This document shows positions 31,873 through 40,534 of a DNA stretch of 64,000 nucleotides, piece after piece. The stretch's first letter is position 1, and every line of letters begins with the position of its first letter. This stretch comes from Stenotrophomonas sp. UBA2302 (GTDB lineage Bacteria; Pseudomonadota; Gammaproteobacteria; Xanthomonadales; Xanthomonadaceae): positions 1-64,000 of the forward strand of contig DDVW01000036.1 in the NCBI GenBank assembly GCA_002345545.1. Reading direction: 5' to 3'. The position numbers were made by a program, and so were the translations under genes. Below the pieces are notes generated by a model, which was given only the letters and a program-made list of their open reading frames with translations, did not search any database and was not told the origin of the DNA.

Positions 31873-32355
31873 ATGGAAGACAACGAAAGTAGAGTTACCA
31901 GCAAAATTAAAAATGCCAGCATCGGCGCCGTCTTCAACGGCGATGCGGAGGTTAAAAATCTCGTCCTCAACCTCGCCAGTCAACCGGCGCCTGAAGAGGA
32001 AACCCTGGAAGAACTCAAAGAGGCCAGGGAGCGCCTTAGGGACCTGTTGAATCGGACGCGTTTCCGCAATGCCGCTGTATCGGGTGTGCTGTCGTTTTGC
32101 TTGCTGGCAGCGATGTCCTACTTCGCTCGCCACTTTCCCCCGACCGCAAGCATGGGCGAGCTGCTGGCCATGCTGATGGTGCTTGCCACCATTCCGGCAG
32201 GGCTATGGCTGACTTGCCCGCCGGAGTGGAAAGAGCACATCAAGAACGCGAAACGCAGGATCAAGATCATCACTGCCAAGATCGAGCAGATCGAGGACCA
32301 GATCGCCCACCTCGAAATAAACGCGCTTTCGGCCCGCCGCAACTCACGTTCCTGA
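31873..32355 (+). CDS. Two-TM coiled-coil membrane protein downstream of the repressor
   Basis: A 160-residue protein. The N-terminus SRVTSKIKNASIGAVFNG-DAEVKNLVLNL is beta-like and similar to the repressor tail. A helix follows (about 38-62), then two membrane segments (about 67-85, VSGVLSFCLLAAMSYFA, and 95-112, LLAMLMVLATIPAGLWL) and a C-terminal coiled coil (IKIITAKIEQIEDQIAHLEI). It follows the repressor terminator and is lower in GC than the late genes. Position suggests expression in the lysogen, so exclusion or abortive-infection roles are plausible. Family not recognised. Confidence 0.7.
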   Translation: MEDNESRVTSKIKNASIGAVFNGDAEVKNLVLNLASQPAPEEETLEELKEARERLRDLLNRTRFRNAAVSGVLSFCLLAAMSYFARHFPPTASMGELLAMLMVLATIPAGLWLTCPPEWKEHIKNAKRRIKIITAKIEQIEDQIAHLEINALSARRNSRS

Positions 32356-32369
32356 CGGGGGGCTTTATC

Positions 32370-32402
32370 ACCGCGGCTACCAATGTCGGCCGCGGTGTTT
32401 TT
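32370..32402 (+). terminator. Rho-independent terminator after the two-TM protein gene
   Basis: ACCGCGGC (32370-32377) pairs with GCCGCGGT (32389-32396), followed by GTTTTT. It ends rightward lysogenic transcription before it enters gene D, which converges and stops at 32401. Confidence 0.8.
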
Positions 32403-33432
32403 ACGCCGGCTCCGTGCCCGGCGAATCGTCACCCTCAGCCGTACCGCCCAGCGTCTCCATTTCCAGCGCCGTGCTGAACCCCGCGTCGCCGGTGATGGTG
32501 TGGGTAACCTTGGTCAGCAGCCAGGTGGTTTCGTCGATCTCCGGCTTGAATCCGCGCATCGTGACGTGCTGTTCTGGCGTGACGTCGGCGCGGCCGATCG
32601 CCAGCGTGTAGGACAGCGTGGCCTCGCCGCGCTGCAGCCGCTTCCACTCCGCCTGGGCGTGCTCCATTGCCACCTTCTCGGTGTCGAAGGTTTCGCGCAT
32701 ACGCTTCGGGCTTTCGCCATCGCCGGCCAGCACCGATTTCCGCTTCGCGCCGGCCTTGTCGGTCCAGTACGCGCGCACGCCTGAGTAGCTTTCGCGATCG
32801 GCGGCCACGTACCGGTGCTGGTCGCCATCGCTGCGCTGGAGCGTGAGCGCGGCCGGTGAGCGCATGTCCAGCGGCTTGCCGCCCCCGATTTTCAGGAACA
32901 GCAGGGTCTGGTCTTTGATGGCCATCGTCGCGTCATGGCGCCTGGCCAGCTGGGAGAGCAGATGCACGTCGCTTTCGTCGGCTTGGTCCAGATGTTTGAT
33001 CAGGATGGGGGCGAGGTCCGGATCAATCTTCGCCTGCAGCTGATGCTCTCCGGCAATGCCGGAAACGATGGCGCCCAGGGTCTGCCCATGCCAGCTGCGG
33101 GAGCGCCGCAGGCGCATGGCCTGGGTGAAGTCTGCGCTGCGGGCACGGATGGAAATCACGTCCGGCGCGCCCGAGTGCTCTACTTCATCCACGCGGAATA
33201 CGCCCTTGTGCACCAGCCCCCGCTGACGCGTGCCAAGCGCCACGGTCAGCTCAACGCCGCGGCGGGGAAGCGCCATGGCCCCGTCATGGTCGTGGATCAC
33301 CAGATCCAGCTGGTCGGCATCCTGCCCCCGGCACTCGGTCAGCGTCAGCGACAGCAGCCTTGGGGAAATGCGCTGGGTGAGGTCCTGGCCATCCATCACC
33401 ACCCGCCAGGCCGGCGTTGCGTGGCCGCTCAT
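32401..33432 (-). CDS. D: Tail hub protein, late control gene D family
   Basis: A 343-residue gpD-family protein (PF05954-like). It starts AWRVVMDGQDLTQRISPRLL, has the hub-like core (DFTQAMRLRRSRSWHGQTLG, ESDVHLLSQLARRHDATMAI) and ends in an acidic tail. gpD forms the trimeric hub that joins the tail tube to the spike and is the last gene of the leftward late operon. It overlaps gene U by four bases. Confidence 0.93.
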   Translation of the reverse strand: MSGHATPAWRVVMDGQDLTQRISPRLLSLTLTECRGQDADQLDLVIHDHDGAMALPRRGVELTVALGTRQRGLVHKGVFRVDEVEHSGAPDVISIRARSADFTQAMRLRRSRSWHGQTLGAIVSGIAGEHQLQAKIDPDLAPILIKHLDQADESDVHLLSQLARRHDATMAIKDQTLLFLKIGGGKPLDMRSPAALTLQRSDGDQHRYVAADRESYSGVRAYWTDKAGAKRKSVLAGDGESPKRMRETFDTEKVAMEHAQAEWKRLQRGEATLSYTLAIGRADVTPEQHVTMRGFKPEIDETTWLLTKVTHTITGDAGFSTALEMETLGGTAEGDDSPGTEPA

Positions 33433-33824
33433 GCGCGTGCCTGCACGGGCGCATCCACGCGCCGCAGGGACAGGGTGAAGTCGATCCGGCGGGCCGCACC
33501 GTCGCTGAAAAACAGCGTGCTGGTGGTGTTGACCGCCAGGATGACGTAAGCGCCATAGACCTTGCCCGTACCTTCCACCAGCGGCATGGGCTCACCGTCG
33601 TCGGCCATCTCGCGCAGCACGTCCAGCGACGCCGGCGTCCCCGTGATTTCCGGGGAGACCAGGCCGGACAGCTCGATCGACTCCTCCCCCGGCCCGAGGA
33701 ACTGGTTGGCTGGCCGCGCGGTGATCCGCTCGCTGCTGGCATGGCGCCAGGCCATCTGCCGCTGGAACTGCTGGTAAGCCAGCGTTGGCAGCGCAAAAAC
33801 GAAGGTTCCCAGGGTCATCATCAT
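33429..33824 (-). CDS. U: Tail protein gpU
   Basis: A 131-residue gpU-family protein (MMMTLGTFVFALPTLAYQQF...ITARPANQFLGPGEESIELSG). It caps or terminates the P2-type tail. It lies between T and D as in P2, with a four-base overlap into D. The lower-case start could also be the third ATG; all three are adjacent. Confidence 0.92.
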   Translation of the reverse strand: MMMTLGTFVFALPTLAYQQFQRQMAWRHASSERITARPANQFLGPGEESIELSGLVSPEITGTPASLDVLREMADDGEPMPLVEGTGKVYGAYVILAVNTTSTLFFSDGAARRIDFTLSLRRVDAPVQARA

Positions 33825-33833
33825 GGTGGTGGC

Positions 33834-36800
33834 TCAGTCGATATCGCTCAGGCGCGAACGGCCTGCAGCGCGGCGGGCGTTGTCACGGCGGTCCAGCTCG
33901 GCAGCAACGGCGCGGGCAATGGCCTGCGGATCCAGCCCGGTGCCATTGATGTTGATTTCGTAGTGGCTCGGTGTGGTCGCACTGGCGGCGCTTGCACCGC
34001 CGGCCACCATGGCGGGCGCGGCCACGGCCGCCATGGCCATGCCGGCGCCTGCCATGCGCACCCGCTGGCCAACCCCGGCAATGGCCTGCAGCGGCGCATC
34101 GCCATTGCGGTCCAGCCCCTGCGCGAAGCCCTGCATCGTGAAGCCGCCGAACTCCATAAACACCCGTGATGGGCTGTTGATTCCCAGCAGCTTCTTGAAC
34201 CGGCCGGCGCCAGCTTCGACGACTTGGGCCAGCGCTCCGCCTACAAGCGGAATACTGGACAGAATGCCGCTTACGAGACCGGCAATCATGTCCACGCCGA
34301 ACTGCAAGAACTTTGCTGGCAACGGGCCAAACAGCTCGGTGATGCTTCCCAGAATGCTGCCGTTGAATTGCGCCAGATTGGTTAGCAACGCGCTCAAGGC
34401 CGCGCGGAAATCCAGCTTGCCGGTGATGAAATCCCAAGCGATCCCAAATGCCGTGGCAACGGCAGCGAAGGTGTTCCCGATTGTCGATCCCAAAAAGGAA
34501 AACACTTTCACCACCGCCCCCACCACACCGATGATCAGGTGCAGGTTGAACAGCAGAAATTCACCGAACATGCGCCCGTAGGAGGCGGCATTCTCCAGTT
34601 CCTGCCCAGTGGACTGCACCGGCGCCAGTAGCTTGGTGAACCAATCCCATGCGGTGCCGATCCACCCGGAGAGCGTTTCCCAAGCCGGCATCAACGGCGC
34701 CAGCGCATCCATGATGGAAGTCAGCGCGATGCCGGCAGACAGCGACAGGCCATCCCACACGCCCACCATGAAGGCCTTGATCGGCTCCCAGTATTTCCAC
34801 ACCAGTGCAGCCACGACGGCCACGGCCGCACCGATGGCGAGCACTGGCCAGCTGATGCCGCCCAGCACCGGCAACAGCATGCGTGCACCGTTGGCGATAG
34901 TCGGGATGAAGCGTGTCAGCTGGCCGAAGACACGCTTAACGCCAGCCAGCCCACCGCTGTTGGTGAGCAGGCCCACGGCTTTGTAGATCTGCGAGAAACC
35001 CATGGCTGCCAATCCGCCCGCAGTCAGCAAGCCACCCAGCACGGCGACCATGGCGGCACCTGCGATGGCCGACTTGGCCAATGCCGCAGTCAGTTGAGGG
35101 TGAGCACGCATCCACTCCACCACTCGCTTGATGACAACGCCGGTGCGTTCGGCGAGCACCTTGAACTCTGGCAGCAGGGTTTCACCGATGGTCACCGCCA
35201 GCACATTGGCCGAGTTCTTCAGCAGCTGCAGGGCGTTTTCGCTGGTGGCTACGCGGGCGAGATATTCATCCTGCATGCTGGCCGCGTAGATGGCGCCCTC
35301 GCCCACCTTGCGCAGGTTTTCTTCCAGAAGCTCAAGGTTGGTCAGCAGGGGCGCAATGGCGCCGATCGACTCGCGGCCAAACAGCTTGTTGAGCCGCCCG
35401 GTGCGCTCGGCTTCAGGCAGGTCACGCAGACGCTCCAGTACCAGGGTGATGGCGCCAGCCGCATCTTGCTGCATGGTTTTGGCCATGCCCTCTGCCGACA
35501 GGCCAAGCGACTCAAACGCCTGCCTCTGAGCCTTGGTAGCGCCACTACCGGCGGACAGGGTCAGCAGCATGTTCTTGATGCCGGTGGCCGCCACCTCTTC
35601 CTGGATGCCCATGCCAGCCACGGTTGCGCCCAGCGCCGCGAGGGGGCCGGTGGACAACCCAGCCACTTCACCCAGCGCACCGATGCGGTTCACCACCGCT
35701 GAAATCTGGTTGACGTTGGCCGGGCCGGTGTTGCCCAGGTAATTGATCTTGTCGGCAAGCTCCACCACGCCTTCCTGATTCAACCGGAAGGCGGTGCGCC
35801 AGGTAGCCATTGTCTGGCCCGCCTCATCAGCGGTGCTATCAAAGGCAACCCCCATTTTGGCCGCGTCCTCGGCGAAGCGCAGCAACTCTTGCCGGGGGAT
35901 GTTGGCCTGCCCGGCAGCGGCGACCAGCTTGCTGATTTCTACCGCGGTCATCGGCAGCCGCAGGGACAGATTTTGAATGTCTGCCCCCATCAGCTTGAAC
36001 TGCTCGGGGGTGTCGAAGTCGACCACCTTGCGAACATCGGCCATGCCGGACTCGAACTCCATGGCTGAACCCACCGGTGCGGCCGCTCCCCGCAATGCAC
36101 GCTGGCCGGCCAGCATGAAGCCAGCACCGTGCATGGTGGCCGTCATACCCGCGCCGTGCATGGCCTTGGCGCGCTGCTGGATAACCTGCAGACGTTCCAG
36201 TTGCTTGCGCTGCTGTTCCAGCCGCGTGGTGGTCTGCGCCACTTCGCCGCGCAGTGAGCGCTGCCTGCCCGCCATCTGCGCAGTGCTCACGCCGGCCCTG
36301 TCCAGCCTGGCGCGGGTCTGCTCCAGTTGCCCAGCCAGGGCCTGCTCACGCTGGGTGAGCTTTGTGGTGGCCTGCTCGCCCTCGCGCACGGCCTTGTTGG
36401 CAGTGCGCAGGCTGGTGGAGGACCTGCTGTAGCGCTGCTCCAGCTCGGCCAGCTTTGCCTTCTGCTCGTTATAGGCGGCAGTTAGGGCAGCGCTGGGCTT
36501 CTTGGCGTTGGCCAATTCGCCGCTGTGCAGCTTCATCACGGCGCGGGCGGCCTTCACCTCGCCAGCCAAGGCATGGTGGCTGGTGCGCATCTGCTCGGCC
36601 GTTGCGGTGGCACTGGCGGTACGGGTGCGGGCTTCTTCCAGATTACGGGTGATGCCGCGCAGCTCTGCGCGCATCTTCTGGTAGTTGCTGATATCGCCAG
36701 CCATCCGCTTCATGCCCGCCAGCTCGCCGCTGGTGGCCTTCAGGGCGCCAGCGGCGCCATTGGCACCGGACAGGATGGTCTTGAGCGGGCCGGATACCTT

Positions 36801-36845
36801 GTCAACGGCATCCAGCAGCACCTGCAGGCGGAGGCGATCAGTCAT
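33834..36845 (-). CDS. T: Tail tape-measure protein gpT
   Basis: A 1003-residue protein (MTDRLRLQVLLDAVDKVSGP). Residues about 30-240 are helical coiled coil rich in Ala, Gln, Glu and Arg. The conserved phage tail tape measure domain follows, with LRGAAAPVGSAMEFESGMAD and TMATWRTAFRLN. Hydrophobic segments occur around 600-720 (AIAGAAMVAVLGGLLTAGGL and ISWPVLAIGAAVAVVAALVW). Its length sets tail length: P2 gpT is 815 residues, so the tail here should be longer. ATG 36845 is chosen; it lies 25 bases after the preceding small gene. Confidence 0.93.
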   Translation of the reverse strand: MTDRLRLQVLLDAVDKVSGPLKTILSGANGAAGALKATSGELAGMKRMAGDISNYQKMRAELRGITRNLEEARTRTASATATAEQMRTSHHALAGEVKAARAVMKLHSGELANAKKPSAALTAAYNEQKAKLAELEQRYSRSSTSLRTANKAVREGEQATTKLTQREQALAGQLEQTRARLDRAGVSTAQMAGRQRSLRGEVAQTTTRLEQQRKQLERLQVIQQRAKAMHGAGMTATMHGAGFMLAGQRALRGAAAPVGSAMEFESGMADVRKVVDFDTPEQFKLMGADIQNLSLRLPMTAVEISKLVAAAGQANIPRQELLRFAEDAAKMGVAFDSTADEAGQTMATWRTAFRLNQEGVVELADKINYLGNTGPANVNQISAVVNRIGALGEVAGLSTGPLAALGATVAGMGIQEEVAATGIKNMLLTLSAGSGATKAQRQAFESLGLSAEGMAKTMQQDAAGAITLVLERLRDLPEAERTGRLNKLFGRESIGAIAPLLTNLELLEENLRKVGEGAIYAASMQDEYLARVATSENALQLLKNSANVLAVTIGETLLPEFKVLAERTGVVIKRVVEWMRAHPQLTAALAKSAIAGAAMVAVLGGLLTAGGLAAMGFSQIYKAVGLLTNSGGLAGVKRVFGQLTRFIPTIANGARMLLPVLGGISWPVLAIGAAVAVVAALVWKYWEPIKAFMVGVWDGLSLSAGIALTSIMDALAPLMPAWETLSGWIGTAWDWFTKLLAPVQSTGQELENAASYGRMFGEFLLFNLHLIIGVVGAVVKVFSFLGSTIGNTFAAVATAFGIAWDFITGKLDFRAALSALLTNLAQFNGSILGSITELFGPLPAKFLQFGVDMIAGLVSGILSSIPLVGGALAQVVEAGAGRFKKLLGINSPSRVFMEFGGFTMQGFAQGLDRNGDAPLQAIAGVGQRVRMAGAGMAMAAVAAPAMVAGGASAASATTPSHYEININGTGLDPQAIARAVAAELDRRDNARRAAGRSRLSDID

Positions 36846-36869
36846 GAGCGCCCCCGATGGGCAGCGCAA

Positions 36870-37094
36870 TCAGTGCTCGGGTGCGGTGCGCCTGCGCGCG
36901 GTGGTCAGCTCGGCATCCGCCGTGGCCTGTTCCGCGGTGACGTGCGCCAGTGTCCTGGCAATCCCCGAATCCGATGCCGGCGCGGCGAACATCGCGGCCA
37001 GCAGGTTGAACGCCCACGCCAAGACGCCAAGCGCCGCCAGAAAAATGGCAGCGATCAGCGCGATGGATACCACGGTGGCGATGAGATTCAGCAC
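36870..37094 (-). CDS. Small single-TM protein between E' and T
   Basis: A 74-residue protein starting at GTG 37094: MLNLIATVVSIALIAAIFLA with one or two hydrophobic helices and a basic tail (TTARRRTAPEH). P2 has no gene here. No family recognised; the reading is clean and it overlaps nothing, so it is probably real. Confidence 0.55.
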   Translation of the reverse strand: MLNLIATVVSIALIAAIFLAALGVLAWAFNLLAAMFAAPASDSGIARTLAHVTAEQATADAELTTARRRTAPEH

Positions 37095-37103
37095 GCGGCC
37101 AGA

Positions 37104-37223
37104 CTAGCATTCTTCAGATCCGTTTCGCAGGCGGGCACGTTCCCGCCATCCCATCAGTTCTTCCAGCGCCATCGGGTCCATGACGCTGGGCGGCCAGCCG
37201 AACACCAAGGCAATATCCGCCAT
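37104..37223 (-). CDS. E': Tail protein gpE' (GpE family), reached by -1 frameshift from E
   Basis: 39 residues from ATG 37223: MADIALVFGWPPSVMDPMAL then EELMGWRERARLRNGSEEC. This matches the GpE-family signature (DL...F.W.PSE...LDEL..WRERA). The frame is open upstream and joins gene E exactly after a -1 slip at the T-TTT-TTC heptamer (37280-37286), giving an E+E' fusion. As in P2, the fusion is a tail assembly chaperone for the tape measure. Confidence 0.85.
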   Translation of the reverse strand: MADIALVFGWPPSVMDPMALEELMGWRERARLRNGSEEC

Positions 37224-37243
37224 GGCGTCCTCCACTGTTTCGG

Positions 37244-37537
37244 TTACGACGACAGCGCCGCCCGCTGCGTCTTGGTCATGAAAAAACCGATCACCTCTCC
37301 GGCCACGGCGGCCAGATCCACGGTGTCAAGATTGGCGGCCTCCTGCGGGGTAAGGGTCGGGTTGCTGATGCGCGGCAACACCGTTAGCACGGCACCGACG
37401 TCGGATTGCAGCAGATCGGCCAGCTTGATGCCGCGCAGCTCGCCTGCGGTCGGTTTGCGCAGTGCCAGCGATTCGATCTTCTGGTCTCCGCGAACGATGG
37501 GCTCTTCGAGCGTGATGGTGGCGGTCTTCGTGTTCAT
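37244..37537 (-). CDS. E: Tail assembly chaperone gpE
   Basis: A 97-residue protein, MNTKTATITLEEPIVRGDQK then ESLALRKPTAGELRGIKLAD, of the phage tail assembly (gpE) family. It ends at TAA 37244, about 40 bases after a slippery T-TTT-TTC where part of the ribosomes should shift -1 to make E+E'. ATG 37537 is used because the reading from 37594 overlaps FII and lacks family similarity. Confidence 0.9.
   Translation of the reverse strand: MNTKTATITLEEPIVRGDQKIESLALRKPTAGELRGIKLADLLQSDVGAVLTVLPRISNPTLTPQEAANLDTVDLAAVAGEVIGFFMTKTQRAALSS
37280..37286 (-). promoter_or_regulatory. Programmed -1 frameshift slippery site T-TTT-TTC
   Basis: The minus-strand codons GGT TTT TTC contain an X-XXY-YYZ heptamer in the E zero frame. 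After the slip the reading is HDQDAAGGAVVV and then into MADIALVF of E' without a stop. P2 uses T-TTT-TTG at the equivalent place. Confidence 0.85.
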
Positions 37538-37593
37538 GGGGTAACTCCGGTTCAGTGAGGCGGTGCCGGCATCTCTGCCGGCACCGATGGTCA

Positions 37594-38103
37594 TCAGCCG
37601 CCGATGGCAGCGCGGGCGGCGGCAAGTCGGTCAGTGCCGTTGACGATCTCGACCATGTTCACGAAGTCGAATTCCATGACCGTCTGACCGTTCTGGATCA
37701 GCTTGTAGTAGCTGCAGACGGTCTTCACCGAGAACTCGGTGTCATCGCCCTTCTTGCCCTTGCCGGGGTCGATTTCCTGGTGCCGGCCGCGGATGACGAT
37801 TTCCCAGGCGTCCACGCGCTCGGAATCCTCGCTCTGGTAAGCCCCGGCAAAGCGCAGCATCACGCCGTTGTGGGTGGTGATGCCGTACTGGTTGAGGACG
37901 CCGCGCATGATGCCGCCGCACTTCCATTCCAGCTCGATGGCCTCCTGGCCATGGTCGATCTTTACCGGGCCGCTCATGCCGCCGCCCTGGTAGTCCTCCA
38001 TCTTGCGGGACAGCTTGGGCAGGGTGATTTCGTTGACCTGCCCGAGATAGCTCTCGCCATCGTTGAACAGGTTGAAGTGTTTCAGCTTGCGTGGCAGTGC
38101 CAT
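37594..38103 (-). CDS. FII: Major tail tube protein gpFII
   Basis: A 169-residue tail tube protein starting MALPRKLKHFNLFNDGESYL and GQVNEITLPKLSRKMEDYQG, typical of the P2 FII family. It stacks in hexameric rings inside the contractile sheath. It follows FI after about 40 bases, in P2 order. Confidence 0.94.
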   Translation of the reverse strand: MALPRKLKHFNLFNDGESYLGQVNEITLPKLSRKMEDYQGGGMSGPVKIDHGQEAIELEWKCGGIMRGVLNQYGITTHNGVMLRFAGAYQSEDSERVDAWEIVIRGRHQEIDPGKGKKGDDTEFSVKTVCSYYKLIQNGQTVMEFDFVNMVEIVNGTDRLAAARAAIGG

Positions 38104-38145
38104 CGTGAATTTCTCCGGTGTGGTGGGCGGCTGTCAGCGCGGCGA

Positions 38146-39315
38146 TCAGCCGGCAATCTGCGCGGCGAAGTTGGCGAAGTAGCGGTCAGTGATGCGCTGC
38201 CGCAGCATGATGTTTTCGGCAGGCGGGACCGGGGTGTAGTCGTAGTCAATGACCAGCTTGCCGTCCTTCAGCGTGTCCTTGGTGTTGGCCGTGTCGTCGT
38301 ACCAGGCGGTCGCGTCGATGATGTAGCCGTGGTTCTTCAGCTCGCGGAACTTGGCGTTGATGCTCTCGACGATGTCGCGGATCAGCTGCGGGTGCAGCGG
38401 CTTGTCCACGGCCCACATCAGCGAATCGGCAATGGTGTCGGCCAGGATGTGTGCGGTGCGGGTGGCCGACTCGAACGCGAATAGCGGTTCATCGCTGCAG
38501 GTGCGGTTGCCCCAGAAGCGGTAGCCATTGGCGCGCACCAGCGTGGTGACGTCATTGGAGTTCAGGTAGCCGGCATCGGTGGCCGGATTCTGCAGGTCAA
38601 AGTGGACATCCTGCGTGATGCCGGTGACACCAGCGACGGCGACGTTGGACAGCGTCTTATGCCAGCCCTGCTGTTCATCGATCTTGGCGCGCAGGCCAAC
38701 CGCTCGTGCAGCTGCAAACGCCGGCACTTCGGCATTGGTCGTCGTATCCCATGCGGTGAAGTCGGGCCAGATCAGCATCAGCTCGCGGGCGCCGAACTCT
38801 TCGCGATACAGCACGGCGTCCTCCTTGGTGCCGCTGGCCCCTGTGGACACGTAGGCCATGGCGCGCAGCTTGCCACCGATCACCCCCAACGCCTGGGCCA
38901 CGGGCTCGGTATCCAGACCCGGTGCGGCGAGGATGCGCGGTTTGACGCCCAGCACAGCTTCGGCGGCAAGCAATGCCTGCAGGCCGGTGTAGCGGCCGCC
39001 GGTGGCCGTGCCGATCACCGCGGAGGTGGTTTCCGCATCGGTTGAACCCGGTTCCACACGGACAACCACCGTGATGGGTTCGGCCTGGTCCGCAATGGCG
39101 CGCAACGTCGGCGCCAAGGTCCCGCTGGTGCCGGCCTTGGAGATGGCGTCGACAAAGTTGGTGATCAGTGCGGGGCGATCGAGCGGAAAAGCGGCATCGT
39201 CGGCATCGGGAGCGGTGCAGACAATGCCGATGATGGCAGTGGCAACGGTACGGATCGGGCGGGTACCGGTGTTGATTTCAACAACGCGGACGCCGTGGTG
39301 GAAGTCTTGGGCCAT
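38146..39315 (-). CDS. FI: Contractile tail sheath protein gpFI
   Basis: A 389-residue sheath protein starting MAQDFHHGVRVVEINTGTRP with the conserved ending DRYFANFAAQIAG. Internal signatures are GIVCTAPDADDAAFPLDRPA and GYRFWGNRTCSDEPLFAFES. P2 FI is 396 residues. It begins 10 bases after the W stop; there is no room for a separate promoter, so transcription comes from the V promoter. Confidence 0.95.
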   Translation of the reverse strand: MAQDFHHGVRVVEINTGTRPIRTVATAIIGIVCTAPDADDAAFPLDRPALITNFVDAISKAGTSGTLAPTLRAIADQAEPITVVVRVEPGSTDAETTSAVIGTATGGRYTGLQALLAAEAVLGVKPRILAAPGLDTEPVAQALGVIGGKLRAMAYVSTGASGTKEDAVLYREEFGARELMLIWPDFTAWDTTTNAEVPAFAAARAVGLRAKIDEQQGWHKTLSNVAVAGVTGITQDVHFDLQNPATDAGYLNSNDVTTLVRANGYRFWGNRTCSDEPLFAFESATRTAHILADTIADSLMWAVDKPLHPQLIRDIVESINAKFRELKNHGYIIDATAWYDDTANTKDTLKDGKLVIDYDYTPVPPAENIMLRQRITDRYFANFAAQIAG

Positions 39316-39325
39316 GGGTGCTCCG

Positions 39326-39682
39326 TCAGGCTCGGAAGTTCAAGGGGATGGACAGCCGGGTGTATTCGCTGGCCTTGGGCGATGCGGTCAGCTGGCCTTC
39401 GATCTGCAAAGCCAGGCTGCCCGGAGAGTTGCCCGCCTCAATGCCGATGCGGGTCAATGTGATGCGTGGCTCCCAGCGCTGCAGGGCCACGGCGACCGCG
39501 CCGAACATGCGCAGCTTGGTGGTGCCGTTGAAGGGCTGGTCGATCAGTTCGGGCAGCATTGAGCCGTAGTCGTGCCGCATCAGGCGCGTACCCACTGGCG
39601 TGGTCAGAATGTCGGCAATGGACTGGGCAAGGTGCGCCATACCAACCAGCCGCTTTCCGGTGGCAGCATGCGTGCCGATCAT
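39326..39682 (-). CDS. W: Baseplate wedge protein gpW (gp25-like)
   Basis: A 118-residue protein of the GPW/gp25 lysozyme-like baseplate family: MAHLAQSIADILTTPVGTRL then MRHDYGSMLPELIDQP. It overlaps the V stop by four bases. In P2 the order V-W-J-I-H is continuous; here V-W sits after the tail-fibre genes. Confidence 0.93.
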   Translation of the reverse strand: MIGTHAATGKRLVGMAHLAQSIADILTTPVGTRLMRHDYGSMLPELIDQPFNGTTKLRMFGAVAVALQRWEPRITLTRIGIEAGNSPGSLALQIEGQLTASPKASEYTRLSIPLNFRA

Positions 39683-40251
39683 GCCGGCGGCCCGCTTACG
39701 CCCGGTCCAGTGGTCACGCCACTGTGGGTGTGGCCTGCCAGGCTTTTCCCGCCGCCAATCACGTCGGTTTGAGCAGTGAGGCTCTTGGACACGGCCGCTT
39801 CGCCGTTGATGGTGGTGTCGCCATTTACCGTCAGCGGACCATTAAGCGTGATGCCGCCATCGGCGTTGACAGTGGAGGTGCCGCCGTTTGGCAGCGTCGC
39901 GGTGAGCGCGTGGGCGTCGGTGTCGTAGCAGATGACCGCGCCGTCTGAGTAGCGCACCAGGTGCATGGCAGCGCCAGATGCCGGGGGCGGGAAGGCATTG
40001 CTGTAGATGCCGCGCAGGACCACGCCACCGTTCATCACGCCCTCGGGGCACAGCACCATGACCTGTTCGCCAACACTTGGCGCGGACCATTCGATGGTTT
40101 CCCCCGCACGCGGGGTGAACCAGGGCAGCCAGTCGGTTTCGTTTTCGTCGGACTGCACGCGGCACAGCCCGGCGGCGTAATCCACGGCAGATACGGTGCC
40201 GATGCGGATCACATTGGAAATTCTGCGCTGGCTTTCATTGAGCGAGTCCAT
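39679..40251 (-). CDS. V: Baseplate spike protein gpV
   Basis: A 190-residue central spike. There is an OB-like N-terminal part (ISNVIRIGTVSAVDYAAGLC; VQSDENETDWLPWFTPRAGE), then repetitive beta-helix turns (GGITLNGPLTVNGDTTINGE) and an HxH metal-binding tip, GGKSLAGHTHSGV, that would hold iron for membrane piercing. ATG 40251 is chosen; a longer reading from 40296 would overlap the late box. P2 gpV is 211 residues. Confidence 0.92.
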   Translation of the reverse strand: MDSLNESQRRISNVIRIGTVSAVDYAAGLCRVQSDENETDWLPWFTPRAGETIEWSAPSVGEQVMVLCPEGVMNGGVVLRGIYSNAFPPPASGAAMHLVRYSDGAVICYDTDAHALTATLPNGGTSTVNADGGITLNGPLTVNGDTTINGEAAVSKSLTAQTDVIGGGKSLAGHTHSGVTTGPGVSGPPA

Positions 40252-40296
40252 GTGTCCATGATCGGACTCGCGCGCGTGAGAATCACGCGGCTGCAC

Positions 40297-40318
40297 GTGT
40301 AACAGCCGCGTTTACAAG
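40297..40318. promoter_or_regulatory. Late activator box 1 (upstream of V)
   Basis: TGTAA (40298-40302) and TTACA (40312-40316) flank 9 bases. The minus strand reads CTTGTAA-ACGCGGCTG-TTACACG, the same as boxes 2 and 3 but for one arm base. Its centre is about 56 bases before the V start. Proposed binding site of the Ogr-like protein. Confidence 0.7.
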
Positions 40319-40534
40319 TCAGCGCGTGGGGCGGCCACGGTCCAATTCAATGGATTTTTCGCAGTGATTGCGATCAAACAGGTGCAGCAGCCGACACAGG
40401 ATGCACCCCCAGCGCCGGCCGCGCCGCGCGGCCTTGCCGGCGCGGCTGCTGATGGTTTCGTCAGGGTCGCCCGCGAACAGCGCGTTGCCGAACTGGTCGA
40501 GGGCGATCAGCAGATTGACCAGGTAACGCTTCAC
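40319..40534 (-). CDS. Small hypothetical phage protein after the tail-fibre cassette
   Basis: A 71-residue protein, MKRYLVNLLIALDQFGNALF then AGDPDETISSRAGKAARRGR, rich in Arg with several Cys and an amphipathic N-terminal helix. Similar short proteins with the GDPDETISSRAG core are common in contractile phages. It overlaps the fibre-assembly gene by four bases. Function unknown. Confidence 0.7.
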   Translation of the reverse strand: MKRYLVNLLIALDQFGNALFAGDPDETISSRAGKAARRGRRWGCILCRLLHLFDRNHCEKSIELDRGRPTR

